Source of the DNA: an uncultured Collinsella sp.
GTDB taxonomy: Bacteria; Actinomycetota; Coriobacteriia; Coriobacteriales; Coriobacteriaceae
Assembly: GCA_900552755.1 (NCBI GenBank)
Contig: USAY01000023.1
Location: 1-21,136, forward strand
Length of the DNA: 21,136 nt
Direction: 5' to 3'
Below, one piece after another: positions 1-8,288 of the stretch. The position numbers and the translations under genes were made by a program. The notes under the pieces were generated by a model. That model ran no database searches, had not been told where the DNA came from, and saw only the letters and a program-made list of their open reading frames with translations. Each line of letters begins with the position of its first letter. The first letter of the stretch is position 1.

Positions 1-98
1 GGGATACTTTAGCACAGTGGAGCGCCAGGCGCGACCGCATCACGGTAAAACTCGACTACGCCGCTATGATTTACAGGATGGTTACATGGGGGGTGACC

Positions 99-270
99 TT
101 ACCTGATGGCTCGCATCCGATCTGCCTCGGCCTTCGCTTGTTTCCAGGGGCGCACACGACCGTTGGTGAGGTCGTCATAACCATGAGCGATGGTACGTTG
201 AATGTGATCTTCGCGTTCCTGAATGGTAGTTAGCGCGCGTCTGATCAGAAATAGGCTTTACGACAGGCAT
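99..270 (-). pseudogene. Decayed Phd/YefM-like antitoxin remnant
   Basis: Read on the - strand, an AAGGAG ribosome site lies 6 nt before an ATG at 270. The frame opens MPVVKPISD, the typical first residues of Phd/YefM antitoxins (usually followed by LRN and about 70 more residues). Here it continues into unrelated residues and stops at 177-175 after 31 codons. Shifting frame by one near the DQ codons gives an open stretch to a TAA at 101-99 with an antitoxin-like C-terminal look (REDHIQ, GYDDLTNGRVRPWKQAKAE). The most economical reading is a deletion plus frameshift that removed the middle of the antitoxin. No intact toxin follows within the 98 bases to the left edge. The family assignment rests on the short N-terminal match and the shape of the tail, so it is moderate only. 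Confidence 0.5.
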
Positions 271-282
271 ATGAAACTCCTT

Positions 283-310
283 ACATAGAATCATATGTAG
301 AACTCTATGT
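283..310 (-). promoter_or_regulatory. Palindromic promoter/operator region of the antitoxin remnant
   Basis: ACATAGA (283-289) and TCTATGT (304-310) form perfect 7-bp inverted arms around a spacer containing CATATG. On the - strand a TATGAT hexamer (295-290) sits inside the spacer, 20 bp upstream of the antitoxin start. An operator overlapping the promoter is what autoregulated toxin-antitoxin genes usually have. No good -35 hexamer is visible. Confidence 0.4.
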
Positions 311-333
311 TGAGTGTAGCGGAGGGTGGCGTT

Positions 334-423
334 GTGCGTATGCGTGCCTGCATTCGTAAGCGCGGTTGTCTGGCAAGTGTGATTTGGGGCGACCTCGTTA
401 AAGTTTCTAAGCTGCGAAAATGA
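334..423 (+). CDS. Possible 29-codon small ORF
   Basis: A GTG at 334 (with an ATG at 340 in the same frame) lies 8 nt after a GGAGG run (321-325). The frame encodes a basic 29-residue peptide ending VSKLRK before TGA at 421. It matches no family I recognise. It could be a leader peptide, a degraded regulator fragment or chance. The only support is the ribosome site and its position between the antitoxin remnant and the BREX leader. Confidence 0.2.
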   Translation: MRMRACIRKRGCLASVIWGDLVKVSKLRK

Positions 424-443
424 CCGTTAACCGGATTAAATTT

Positions 444-550
444 TGTTGCTCAACATTTGACACTCTGGGCGTGGTAACTTTTTTACCAACAGGTATGATT
501 ATTGTCATGTGCGCCGCGCCTGCCTGCCGGGTTGCGGCGCACTTGTGACA
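444..550 (+). promoter_or_regulatory. brxA leader with three inverted repeats and candidate promoter elements
   Basis: This is the only non-coding stretch before the BREX operon, so its promoter should lie here. Visible structure: TGTTG-ct-CAACA (444-455); a TTGACA hexamer (457-462); the 17-bp palindrome TGGTAA-ctttt-TTACCA (472-488), a good operator candidate; a TATGAT hexamer (494-499) that could be a -10; and a long hairpin with arms TGTCA plus GTGCGCCGC (503-517) and GCGGCGCAC plus TGACA (534-550). TTTGACAC recurs at 456 and 554, followed by similar bases. No -35/-10 pair has ideal spacing. The hairpin has no T run, so it is not a classical terminator. No BrxR-type WYL regulator gene is present upstream in this window. 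Confidence 0.35.
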
Positions 551-602
551 GCCTTTGACACCCTTGGAGCGTGTACTGTGGATGTAACCACAAAAAGCGT
601 TC

Positions 603-612
603 GGGGGGGGGG
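603..612 (+). repeat. G10 homopolymer at the brxA start
   Basis: Ten consecutive G residues end exactly at the first base of the GTG that opens the brxA frame. A GGAG ribosome site (566-569) lies 8 nt before another GTG at 578. With ten Gs that frame stops at 641-643 after 21 codons. With nine (or twelve) Gs it runs straight into brxA. Tracts of this length are prone to replication slippage. Confidence 0.8.
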
Positions 613-1262
613 TGCTCACCCGCGAGCAATTCCTCCCGCATGAGATGCGCATCGTCGCTGCCCTTCGTATGCAGGGCGCAAGCGACGAGCAGGTCATTGT
701 ACGCGTAAAGAGCGAGAACCTCTTTCAATATCCCACGGAGCGCATGGTCGCCAACCGCGCAACCGTGTGCCTTCGCCGCCTTGACGCCATGGTGCCCACG
801 GACGCCGTATGCGCCGCGCGCGGCATCGACCCCAAAACCGCCGTCGAGGCTGCGTCATCCCTAACCAGGCTCATGGCATCCGGCACTCCCACGCAGGCGG
901 ACCAGGCCATCTTCTACAGCATGATCTGCCGCTACGATATCGTGCGCGAGCTCGTGCTCGTCGAGGTAGGGGAGCGCCTACAAAACTTCGATTATGCCTT
1001 TACGGCGGTTGACCTCAACGCCTTTATGACACGCTTTACCACGGAGTATCCGGACGCGGCCCGCTGGACTGAGGCCACGGTCAAGCGCATTAAGGGCTCG
1101 CTCCGCCAGACGCTCCGCCATGCCGGCCTTATCGGCGAGGGCCAGGGCCCGGAGTCCGAGCGCCTGTCACCACTCTTCCTCGATTCCGATGTCGAGCGAG
1201 CCTTGGTTCAGCTGGGCGAGCAGTCGCTTATCGCGGCCCTTACCGGCAGGGCGGTGATGTAG
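612..1262 (+). CDS. brxA: BREX protein BrxA (DUF1819)
   Basis: BrxA is a small, helical, DNA-binding component of type 1 BREX, and its exact step in phage exclusion is unclear. The protein shows family hallmarks: LTREQFLPHEMRI at the N-terminus, ENLFQYPTER (residues 35-44), a conserved helical middle (DYAFTAVDLNAFMTRF) and a basic VKRIKGSLRQTLRHAG segment. The open frame is 216 aa, normal for the family. It is immediately followed by brxB (1 base between stop and start). The start is doubtful. GTG 612 has no purine-rich site other than the G run itself. The better-supported GTG 578 (GGAG 8 nt upstream) is out of frame because of the G10 tract; nine Gs would give an N-terminus MDVTTKSVRGG joined to VLTREQF, closer to the usual BrxA start. 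Expression in this state may therefore be off or reduced. Confidence 0.9.
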   Translation: MLTREQFLPHEMRIVAALRMQGASDEQVIVRVKSENLFQYPTERMVANRATVCLRRLDAMVPTDAVCAARGIDPKTAVEAASSLTRLMASGTPTQADQAIFYSMICRYDIVRELVLVEVGERLQNFDYAFTAVDLNAFMTRFTTEYPDAARWTEATVKRIKGSLRQTLRHAGLIGEGQGPESERLSPLFLDSDVERALVQLGEQSLIAALTGRAVM

Positions 1263-1263
1263 C

Positions 1264-1956
1264 GTGGCTCCCGTCAAAAGCGCCGTCGACCCTGTTATCA
1301 CCCCGGCGACTGATCTCACCACCAATATCGGTATCCATTCCCGCAAGAGCGTCGTGGCGGCGCATGCCCGCTCCGAGCGCGCCTGTCAGGAATTTGAGCG
1401 CCGTGCGCAGCTTCTGCGCGAGTGCCTGTGCAGCGAGGACTTTTTGGCCAACAAGGGCATAGGCAATGAGATCGGCTTCCACACTTTTTGCTATGACCCC
1501 GCGCTGGAGTTTGAGGCGCGTGCATTATTTGACACCCTTTCACGCGATGCCGAGGCCGACAAGCTTCCGTGCACGCTCAAGGTCGTGAACCTTTACGACG
1601 CCGTGCTGGCAATTCTCGAAAAGCGCCGTGTCCTCAAGGCTATCCCGCACCAAGAGGAGCGCCGCGGTACCCAGCGCGTGCTCGAGGACGTGGCCAAGTT
1701 CGCCTCGCCCGAGAAAGTCGCCGTGTACATCCTTGAGCAGACCGAGCCGCACGCGCCTGGAGACGTCGTTCTCCTCACCGGCGCGGGCGAGGTTTTCCCG
1801 TTCTTTCGCATACACACGCTTCTCCACTGCATGCTTGCGGATTTTGATGAGGTGCCTGTGGTCGCCGCCTATCCGGGCAGTTTCAACGGCTCTTCTTTCC
1901 AGCTCTTTAACCGTCTGCCGGCCGACAACTACTACCGCGCCATCGATATCTCGTAA
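1264..1956 (+). CDS. brxB: BREX protein BrxB (DUF1788)
   Basis: BrxB is a core BREX component of unknown biochemical activity, thought to act in the PglZ/PglX/BrxC assembly. Family signatures are clear: a FLANKGIGNEIGFHTFCYDP segment near residue 60, LLTGAGEVFPFFRIH (from residue 170), DEVPVVAAYPGSFNG, and the near-terminal DNYYRA (221-226). The protein is 230 aa, slightly longer than usual because of about 40 extra N-terminal residues rich in Val/Ala/Ser. The start is GTG one base after the brxA TAG, with AGGGCGG about 10 nt upstream inside brxA, so the two genes are probably translationally coupled. No ATG with a ribosome site lies between this start and the first conserved residues. Confidence 0.93.
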   Translation: MAPVKSAVDPVITPATDLTTNIGIHSRKSVVAAHARSERACQEFERRAQLLRECLCSEDFLANKGIGNEIGFHTFCYDPALEFEARALFDTLSRDAEADKLPCTLKVVNLYDAVLAILEKRRVLKAIPHQEERRGTQRVLEDVAKFASPEKVAVYILEQTEPHAPGDVVLLTGAGEVFPFFRIHTLLHCMLADFDEVPVVAAYPGSFNGSSFQLFNRLPADNYYRAIDIS

Positions 1957-2033
1957 GCACGGCTCCCCGCAGACAAGGCACTGCCGCCGGCAACAACCCT
2001 TTGCCATACGTTCCCAAACCCAAAGGAGCACCC

Positions 2034-5000
2034 ATGGACAACACTATCATTCGCGACCTCTTTGCAAAAGACATCAACCGCTCCATCAACGGCGTGGTCA
2101 AGGTCCAGGATTCAAAAGATGGGTCCATCCGCCAGGAGCTTGACGAGTACGTGGTGACGCGCGAGCTGCAAGGGCACCTTGCCACGTTCTTCAAGGCATA
2201 CGGCGATGCCATCGATGTTCACACCGACAAGATCGGCGTGTGGATCAGCGGCTTCTTCGGTTCCGGTAAATCGCACTTTCTCAAGATGCTGAGCTACCTG
2301 CTCGAGAATCGCCAGATCGGCGGTAAGAGCGCCATCCGCTACTTTGACGGCAAGATTGTCGACCCCATGGTCGCGGCTGCCATGGAGCGCGCCTGCTCGG
2401 TGCCCACGCAGGCCATCCTCTTTAACATCGATAGTAAGGCGGGCCAGTGGAAGCAGGGCGATACGGCTCCCACGGCGCTGCTTCGCGGCTTTGAGCGCAT
2501 GTTCTACGAGGCGCGCGGCTTCTACGGCGAGGACCTCAAGCTTGCAAAGCTCGAGGACTACATCGATTCCCTGGGCAAGACCCAGGAGTTCCGCGAGGCC
2601 TTTGAGTGCGTCAACGGCGAGTCCTGGCTCCAGACCCGCGACACCTACAGCTACTTTGAGGACGACGTGGCCGAGGTGTTGCAGAGCGTGCTCGGCATGA
2701 GCGAAAAGGCCGCATGGAACTGGCTCGAGGGTTCTGAGGACGAGGTTTTGGCCCCCGATGTTTTTGCCAAAAAGGTCAAGGACTACGTAGACGCTCGGGC
2801 AGCGGCCCGCGGCGGCAACTTCCGTTTGCTCTTTATGGTCGACGAGGTGGGTCAGTTTATTACAAACGACAAGGACCCAAGCCTTATGCTGAGCCTTCAG
2901 ACCATCGTCGAGGAGCTGGGTGCCGCCTGCGGTGGCCGCGTGTGGGTGATGGTTACGAGCCAGGAGGCCATCGACAACCTGAGCCTGCCCGTGGGCAACG
3001 ACTTTTCAAAGATCCAGGGCCGCTTCAATACCCGCCTTTCGCTCTCCAGCTCCAGCGTGGACGAGGTCATCCAGCGCCGTGTGCTCGAGAAGACCGCGCC
3101 GGCGGCCGATATGCTTGCACAGGTCTACGAGCAAGACGCCGCCGTGCTTAAAAACAACTTTACCTTTGAGGGTGGCTCGCGTTCCGACCTTGCCGGCTAC
3201 GCCAACTCCAAGGATTTTGTGGCCAGCTACCCGTTTGTGGGCTACCAGTTTAAGCTCCTGCCCGACGTGATGACCGAGGTGCGCAAGCACGGTGTCAAGG
3301 CCAAGCATATGTCAACGGGCGAGCGCTCCATGCTGAGCGCGTTCCAGGAGAGCGCTCAGGCCATCCAGTATGACCAGACCGGTGCACTCGTGCCGTTCTG
3401 GTGCTTCTTCGACACTATCTCCAAAGACCTTGAGCACGGCATCAACCAGGTGGTCGACCGCGCGGTCCGTGCGGCCGAGGACGCAAAGGGCCTTGAACCC
3501 TACGACGTTCAGGTGCTCAAGCTCCTGTACCTGATTCGTTACATCGGCTACGTTAAGGCCACGGTCGAGAACATCTCCATCTTCATGATAGACGGCCTCG
3601 ACGTGGACAAGCGCGCCCTTAAGGACCGCGTCAAGGAATCCCTCTCCCGCCTGGAACACGAGAACTACGTGGCGCGCCAGGGCGATATCTACAGCTTCCT
3701 TACCGACGAGGAACAAGAAATCGCACAGGAGATTGCACGGACCCCGATCGACAACGCGAAGGTGATTGAGTACATCAAGAAGCGCCTGTTCGAAAGCATT
3801 TACACTACGCGCAAGCTCAATCGCGGGACCAACGACTTCCCCTTTGACCGCTACGTGGATGGCTCGATTCATGGATCCAACATGGGCGGCATGGAACTTT
3901 CCGTGGTGACCATGGCCAGCGATCTGGGCCGTTCGGACGATGCCGAGCTGGCATTGAAATCCGTGGATAAGGCCATCGTGGCCTTGAGCGACGAGGTGGA
4001 TTATTGGGCCCCACTCGTCAACGCCGCCAAGATTCGCAAGTACGCCAAGACGCGAAATCTCCAGGAGCTTCAGCCGAGTACGCGCCAGATCGTCGAGTCC
4101 AAGATGCGCGAGGCGGCCTATAACGAGAAAGAGGCCGATACCCTTTTGAGCGAGGCCGTGCTCCATGCACGTTGCGCGGTCGACGGCCGCATTGTTGAGG
4201 TCCGCGCGGCCAAACCCGCTCAGGTCTTTGAGCAAGTGCTGGCGCAGCTGTGCGATGTGGTCTTTGAAAAGGCCGACTATATCGGCGTGCCGGTCACGAG
4301 CGATTCTGATATTCGCTCCACTCTGGCTGGCAACGTTCAAGTGGGGCTCGCTGGCATGGACGCGGGTAACACGCGTGCGCTCAAGGAGGTCGAGGACTAC
4401 CTCAAAGTGCAGCACCAGCGCCACCTGGATACCGCTATGGGCGATATCCAGCGCCAGTACCAGAAAAGGCCCTTTGGCTGGCGCGAGGTCGACATCGCAA
4501 ATGTGGTGGCGCAGCTTGTGGTGGAGCAGCGCGCGCAGGTGCTGTTTGGCGGCCAGACGGTTCAAGCCGGCGACAGCCGCATGGTGGCGCTCCTGCGCAA
4601 GGATGCCGATAAGGCCCAGGTGCGCTTGCGCATGCGCATGAGCGACCGGTTGCTACGCGCCGCGGGCGAACTCATGTGTGACCTGTTTGATCTCAAGACC
4701 GTGCCCTCCAACGAGGATAAGCTCGTGGCCGAGCTCAAAGAGCGCCTTGAGGGCTTGCGCGAGTCGTGCCTCGCCATGGCACGCGACTACTACACGGGCA
4801 TCAAGCCGGCCTACCCGTATCCCGGTGAGGACGAGTGCGAGAAGATGCGCTCGGAGGTGGCCGACGTCCTTAAGGACCAGAACGAGGCCGAGGCGTTCTT
4901 GACCACGTACACCAAGCACGAGGAGCGTTTGCTCGATGCCAAGGAAGACTTTGACAAGGTGGTTGAGTTCTTCGAGTCCAATCAACGAACAGCGTTTGAC

Positions 5001-5696
5001 CACGCCAGGGATTTCTTGAACCGCACCGAGGGTATCGAGTATGCCTCCGATGACATTCCCGGTGCGGTGGAGAACGTGGCAAAGGTTCGTGAGATCCTCA
5101 AAGATCCCAAGCCCTACGGCCGTATTAAAGACCTGCAGCCGCTTATGGATCCCGTCGAGGATGACATGAAAAAGCTGTTGGGCATCCGCCGCAATGAGTT
5201 TTTGTGTCGCATCGAGAGCGATCTGCAAGACCTGCGGGCGCAGGCCGAGAGTCAAAAGGGCTTTGTCAATCAGGCCAAGGATGCCATAGCAGACGCCGGC
5301 ACCAAATACGAGTCGTTCAAAAACCGTGCCCACAGCGCTCAAAGTCTCAACGAACTGAGCGTTGTTGCAACTAACTGGGGCGACTGGCTCAGTGCGGCGG
5401 CCAACGAGATGTACGACGCTGTGGATGAGGCCCGCGTGCGTATGGACAACGAGCGCCGCGCCACCGAGGTCATGAGTACGGGCGAGGTGGTCAAGAAGGT
5501 CTCCAACAAGGGCGCCGCATCGTCTGCTCCCGCGCCCGCGCCCAAGCCCCAGCGCAAGATCAAGACTGTGCGCCGCGCCGATCTGGCCAAGCCGAGTCGT
5601 CTCTTGTCCGCAGAGGACGTGGAGCGCTACGTGGACGACCTGCGCTCCCGTCTTATGCAGGCGCTCGCTGCAAGCGACGAGATCCGTATCAACTAA
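2034..5696 (+). CDS. brxC: BREX ATPase BrxC
   Basis: BrxC (the type 1 counterpart of PglY) is a large P-loop ATPase and a core part of the exclusion complex. Walker A is GFFGSGKS (residues 73-80), preceded by DKIGVWIS and followed by HFLKMLSYLL. Walker B is LLFMVDE with D270-E271. The N-terminal MDNTIIRDLFAKDI and INGVVKV are typical. The C-terminal half is long, charged and probably coiled-coil, with an Ala/Pro-rich linker (SAPAPAPKPQ) before a last helical segment. Length is 1220 aa, normal for BrxC. The start at 2034 was chosen because AAGGAG lies at 2023-2028; the frame also opens at a TTG at 2001, but that adds 11 residues absent from the family. A 77-base gap separates it from brxB. Confidence 0.96.
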   Translation: MDNTIIRDLFAKDINRSINGVVKVQDSKDGSIRQELDEYVVTRELQGHLATFFKAYGDAIDVHTDKIGVWISGFFGSGKSHFLKMLSYLLENRQIGGKSAIRYFDGKIVDPMVAAAMERACSVPTQAILFNIDSKAGQWKQGDTAPTALLRGFERMFYEARGFYGEDLKLAKLEDYIDSLGKTQEFREAFECVNGESWLQTRDTYSYFEDDVAEVLQSVLGMSEKAAWNWLEGSEDEVLAPDVFAKKVKDYVDARAAARGGNFRLLFMVDEVGQFITNDKDPSLMLSLQTIVEELGAACGGRVWVMVTSQEAIDNLSLPVGNDFSKIQGRFNTRLSLSSSSVDEVIQRRVLEKTAPAADMLAQVYEQDAAVLKNNFTFEGGSRSDLAGYANSKDFVASYPFVGYQFKLLPDVMTEVRKHGVKAKHMSTGERSMLSAFQESAQAIQYDQTGALVPFWCFFDTISKDLEHGINQVVDRAVRAAEDAKGLEPYDVQVLKLLYLIRYIGYVKATVENISIFMIDGLDVDKRALKDRVKESLSRLEHENYVARQGDIYSFLTDEEQEIAQEIARTPIDNAKVIEYIKKRLFESIYTTRKLNRGTNDFPFDRYVDGSIHGSNMGGMELSVVTMASDLGRSDDAELALKSVDKAIVALSDEVDYWAPLVNAAKIRKYAKTRNLQELQPSTRQIVESKMREAAYNEKEADTLLSEAVLHARCAVDGRIVEVRAAKPAQVFEQVLAQLCDVVFEKADYIGVPVTSDSDIRSTLAGNVQVGLAGMDAGNTRALKEVEDYLKVQHQRHLDTAMGDIQRQYQKRPFGWREVDIANVVAQLVVEQRAQVLFGGQTVQAGDSRMVALLRKDADKAQVRLRMRMSDRLLRAAGELMCDLFDLKTVPSNEDKLVAELKERLEGLRESCLAMARDYYTGIKPAYPYPGEDECEKMRSEVADVLKDQNEAEAFLTTYTKHEERLLDAKEDFDKVVEFFESNQRTAFDHARDFLNRTEGIEYASDDIPGAVENVAKVREILKDPKPYGRIKDLQPLMDPVEDDMKKLLGIRRNEFLCRIESDLQDLRAQAESQKGFVNQAKDAIADAGTKYESFKNRAHSAQSLNELSVVATNWGDWLSAAANEMYDAVDEARVRMDNERRATEVMSTGEVVKKVSNKGAASSAPAPAPKPQRKIKTVRRADLAKPSRLLSAEDVERYVDDLRSRLMQALAASDEIRIN

Positions 5697-5704
5697 CCCG
5701 CGGA

Positions 5705-5734
5705 GCCGCCGGTGCCAAAGCGCGCACCGGTGGC
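5705..5734 (+). other. Intercistronic hairpin between brxC and pglX
   Basis: GCCGCCGGTGC (5705-5715) pairs with GCACCGGTGGC (5724-5734) over 11 bp with one wobble and an 8-nt loop, 9 bases after the brxC stop. There is no T run after it, so it is not a standard terminator. It could stabilise the upstream mRNA or attenuate transcription into pglX. Confidence 0.55.
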
Positions 5735-5762
5735 TTATGGCGTTTAGAAAGGCTCATCAACC

Positions 5763-8279
5763 ATGAACGATTCTGCTCTTAAGAGCTTCTGCACCTGGGC
5801 CCGTACGGAGCTCATCAAAGGCGTGGAGGCGCAGATGGTGCGCTACGGCATCACCGAACCTGCACCCGCGCCCGTTGGGTCCGAGACCGTCAACGGCCTG
5901 CCCCTAAGTCCTGCTGAGGTTGAGCAGCGTGACGAGCTGCTGCGCATACAGACAGAGGTGGGTCACGAGGCGCTGTGCGACCGTGCGGCCTACACCTGGT
6001 TCAACCGCATCGTGGCCATTCGCTTCATGGATGCACGCGGATGGCTTCCCAGCCGTATGCGCATGCTAAGTCGTGCGGACGGCAGCCATGGCAGCGAGGC
6101 CGTGGAGAACGCCCTGGACGTGGAGATTTCCACGGCCGACCTCGAGCGCGTGGCAGAGCTCAAGATGGCGGGTTCCGACGAACCGCTGTGGCGCTATCTG
6201 TTTGTGGCTCAGTGCGAGGAACTTGCCGATTGCCTGCCGGGCGTCTTTGAACGCGTGGGCGGAGCCATGGAGCTGCTGTTGCCCCAGGGGCTCATGATGG
6301 CCGACGGCGTGGTGGGCAAACTCAACGCAGTCCTCACTGACGAGGACTGGCGCGAGGGCGTGACCGTTCTGGGCTGGATGTATCAGTACTACAATGCCGA
6401 CGTTAAAGACGAGTTCTTCAAGTCCAAGCGCAAGGCAGCGGCGGCGGACATCGCGCCCGCCACGCAGCTCTTCACCCCCGAGTGGATCGTGCGCTATATG
6501 GTCGAGAACTCGCTCGGCCGTCTGTGGATGCTCAACAATCCGGGGAGTTCGCTACGCGAGCGCATGGAGTATTACATCGAGCCCGATGCTGAGCACGAGG
6601 ACTTCATCCGCATTTCGAGTCCCGAGGAGATAACCCTCTGCGACCCCGCATGCGGCTCGGGCCATATCTTGGTCTATGCGTTTGAGCTGCTCTTCCATAT
6701 GTACGAGGAGCGCGGCTATCGTGAGCGCGAGATTCCCGAGCTCATTCTTACTAAAAACCTTGCAGGTATGGAAATCGATTCCCGCGCGGCACAGATCGCG
6801 GAGCTGGCGCTTACCATGTGCGCCCGCGAGCACGACCGTCGCTTCTTTAGGCGTGGCGTTCGCGCCGACGTTACCGTGCTCTCGAGCATCCCGCTAGGGG
6901 AGGACGAGCTGCCGGGTAACAAGAAGCTCGCCGAGGAGCTGAGTCATTTGGGTGAGATCGGCTCGCTTCTCAATCCTTCAGAGGCCGAGATCGACGAGCT
7001 CGAGGCTGCCGCCGCGAGTTGTTCCAATGACCTTTTTGCCGCTACGGCCAAAACTAAGCTCGAAAGCGCCGTCGCCATTTGCGAGAAACTGTCCCGTCGT
7101 TTTATCTGCGTCGTGGCGAATCCTCCGTATATGGGCAGCAGCAGCTTTAACCCCTTCATGAGCAAGTGGGTCAAGAAGAACTACCCCGACGTGAAGAGTG
7201 ACCTCTTCTCCAGCTTTGTCGTTCGCATGTTCAGTCTCGCCAAGGACCACGGCGAGTGCGGAGTCATGTCGCCTTTCGTCTGGATGTTCATCGGAAGCTA
7301 TGAGAAGCTCCGCAACGAGATTATCGACAACAGAACGCTGACCTCTCTAATCCAGCTTGAGTACTCGGGCTTCGCTGGCGCGACCGTGCCCATCTGTACC
7401 TACACGTTCCACAATTCGTTCGTCAAGGGCTACAAGGGCGGCTATGTGCGCCTTTCGGACTTCGTTGGTGCTGCTGTCCAGGCCCCGAAGGCCCTCGATG
7501 CGATCCGAAACCCCGACTGCGGCTGGTTCTATCGCCGCGACGCCGACACCTTCAAGCAAATCCCCGGCACCCCCATAGCCTACTGGGCTAGCGACGCTCT
7601 TGTTGATTCGTTCGCAAAAGGAAAGAGGCTCGATGCCATTGCTACTCCGCGACAGGGCTTGGCGACGAGCGATAATGGCCGCTTTTTGAGGAAATGGTGG
7701 GAAGTGGTGTCTTCCAACACATCGCGAGGTTGCAGCGGCAGGCCCGAGGCAAAGCAAACTGGTTCCCGTTGGTTCCCGATTATTCGAGGCGGCTCCTATC
7801 GAAAGTGGTGGGGTGACTACGATGAAGTGGTTAATTGGTTTGATGACGGCCGGGAGATGAAGGAAGCAATTCTGTCCAAGTATACCTATCTCTCTACACC
7901 TGATTTTGTGATCAAGAACCAGAACGATTATTTCAAGCCCGCAGTTTCCTGGTCAAAAATTTCTTCCAGCCTCGCCTCCTTTAGGTTTGCGCCTCGAGGG
8001 ATGCTATTTGAGGTAGCTGGAGCATGTCTTTTTGCGGAGCCGAACGAGCTTCGATACATCCAGGCTTTCTGCAACTGTTCCATTGCCGAAATTGATTTGG
8101 CGTTTATGTCGCCGACTCTAAACTTTGAGGTAGGCCAAATCGGTCAGTTGCCGATTATCCAAGATGAGGATGCCGAACCGACTGTTTGCTCACTCGTTGA
8201 AGACTCTCGCTCAATTTCAAAGGCGGACTACGATTCGTTTGAAACCTCCTGGGATTTTAAACGTAATCCTCTTGTCTAG
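5763..8279 (+). CDS. pglX: PglX N-terminal part: BREX adenine-specific DNA methyltransferase (split gene)
   Basis: PglX is the N6-adenine methyltransferase that marks host DNA and sets BREX target specificity. Motif I is DPACGSGH (294-301) and catalytic motif IV is NPPY (453-456). After it come the usual target-recognition blocks: GLATSDNGRFLRKWWE, RWFPIIRGG-RKWWGDY, VSWSKISS, and LNFEVGQIGQLPI. The frame stops at residue 838, just after ETSWDF (827-832), where full-length PglX (about 1150-1250 aa) normally continues into a coiled coil and C-terminal domain. That missing part is encoded separately at 9278-10246. From about 7600 onward the sequence becomes AT-rich with more AGG/AGA and AAA codons, unlike the 5' two-thirds, pointing to an imported specificity region. 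The start ATG has AGAAAGG 10 nt upstream. The stop TAG overlaps the ribosome site of the next gene. Confidence 0.93.
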   Translation: MNDSALKSFCTWARTELIKGVEAQMVRYGITEPAPAPVGSETVNGLPLSPAEVEQRDELLRIQTEVGHEALCDRAAYTWFNRIVAIRFMDARGWLPSRMRMLSRADGSHGSEAVENALDVEISTADLERVAELKMAGSDEPLWRYLFVAQCEELADCLPGVFERVGGAMELLLPQGLMMADGVVGKLNAVLTDEDWREGVTVLGWMYQYYNADVKDEFFKSKRKAAAADIAPATQLFTPEWIVRYMVENSLGRLWMLNNPGSSLRERMEYYIEPDAEHEDFIRISSPEEITLCDPACGSGHILVYAFELLFHMYEERGYREREIPELILTKNLAGMEIDSRAAQIAELALTMCAREHDRRFFRRGVRADVTVLSSIPLGEDELPGNKKLAEELSHLGEIGSLLNPSEAEIDELEAAAASCSNDLFAATAKTKLESAVAICEKLSRRFICVVANPPYMGSSSFNPFMSKWVKKNYPDVKSDLFSSFVVRMFSLAKDHGECGVMSPFVWMFIGSYEKLRNEIIDNRTLTSLIQLEYSGFAGATVPICTYTFHNSFVKGYKGGYVRLSDFVGAAVQAPKALDAIRNPDCGWFYRRDADTFKQIPGTPIAYWASDALVDSFAKGKRLDAIATPRQGLATSDNGRFLRKWWEVVSSNTSRGCSGRPEAKQTGSRWFPIIRGGSYRKWWGDYDEVVNWFDDGREMKEAILSKYTYLSTPDFVIKNQNDYFKPAVSWSKISSSLASFRFAPRGMLFEVAGACLFAEPNELRYIQAFCNCSIAEIDLAFMSPTLNFEVGQIGQLPIIQDEDAEPTVCSLVEDSRSISKADYDSFETSWDFKRNPLV

Positions 8280-8288
8280 GTGATCGTC

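Noticed and set aside
86..91. G6 run near the left edge as another phase-variable tract
   Set aside because: It lies outside any intact gene, just downstream of the decayed antitoxin, so slippage would have no readable effect.
2001..2033. brxC starting at TTG 2001
   Set aside because: AAGGAG sits 5 nt before ATG 2034, and the family N-terminus begins at MDNTIIRDLF.
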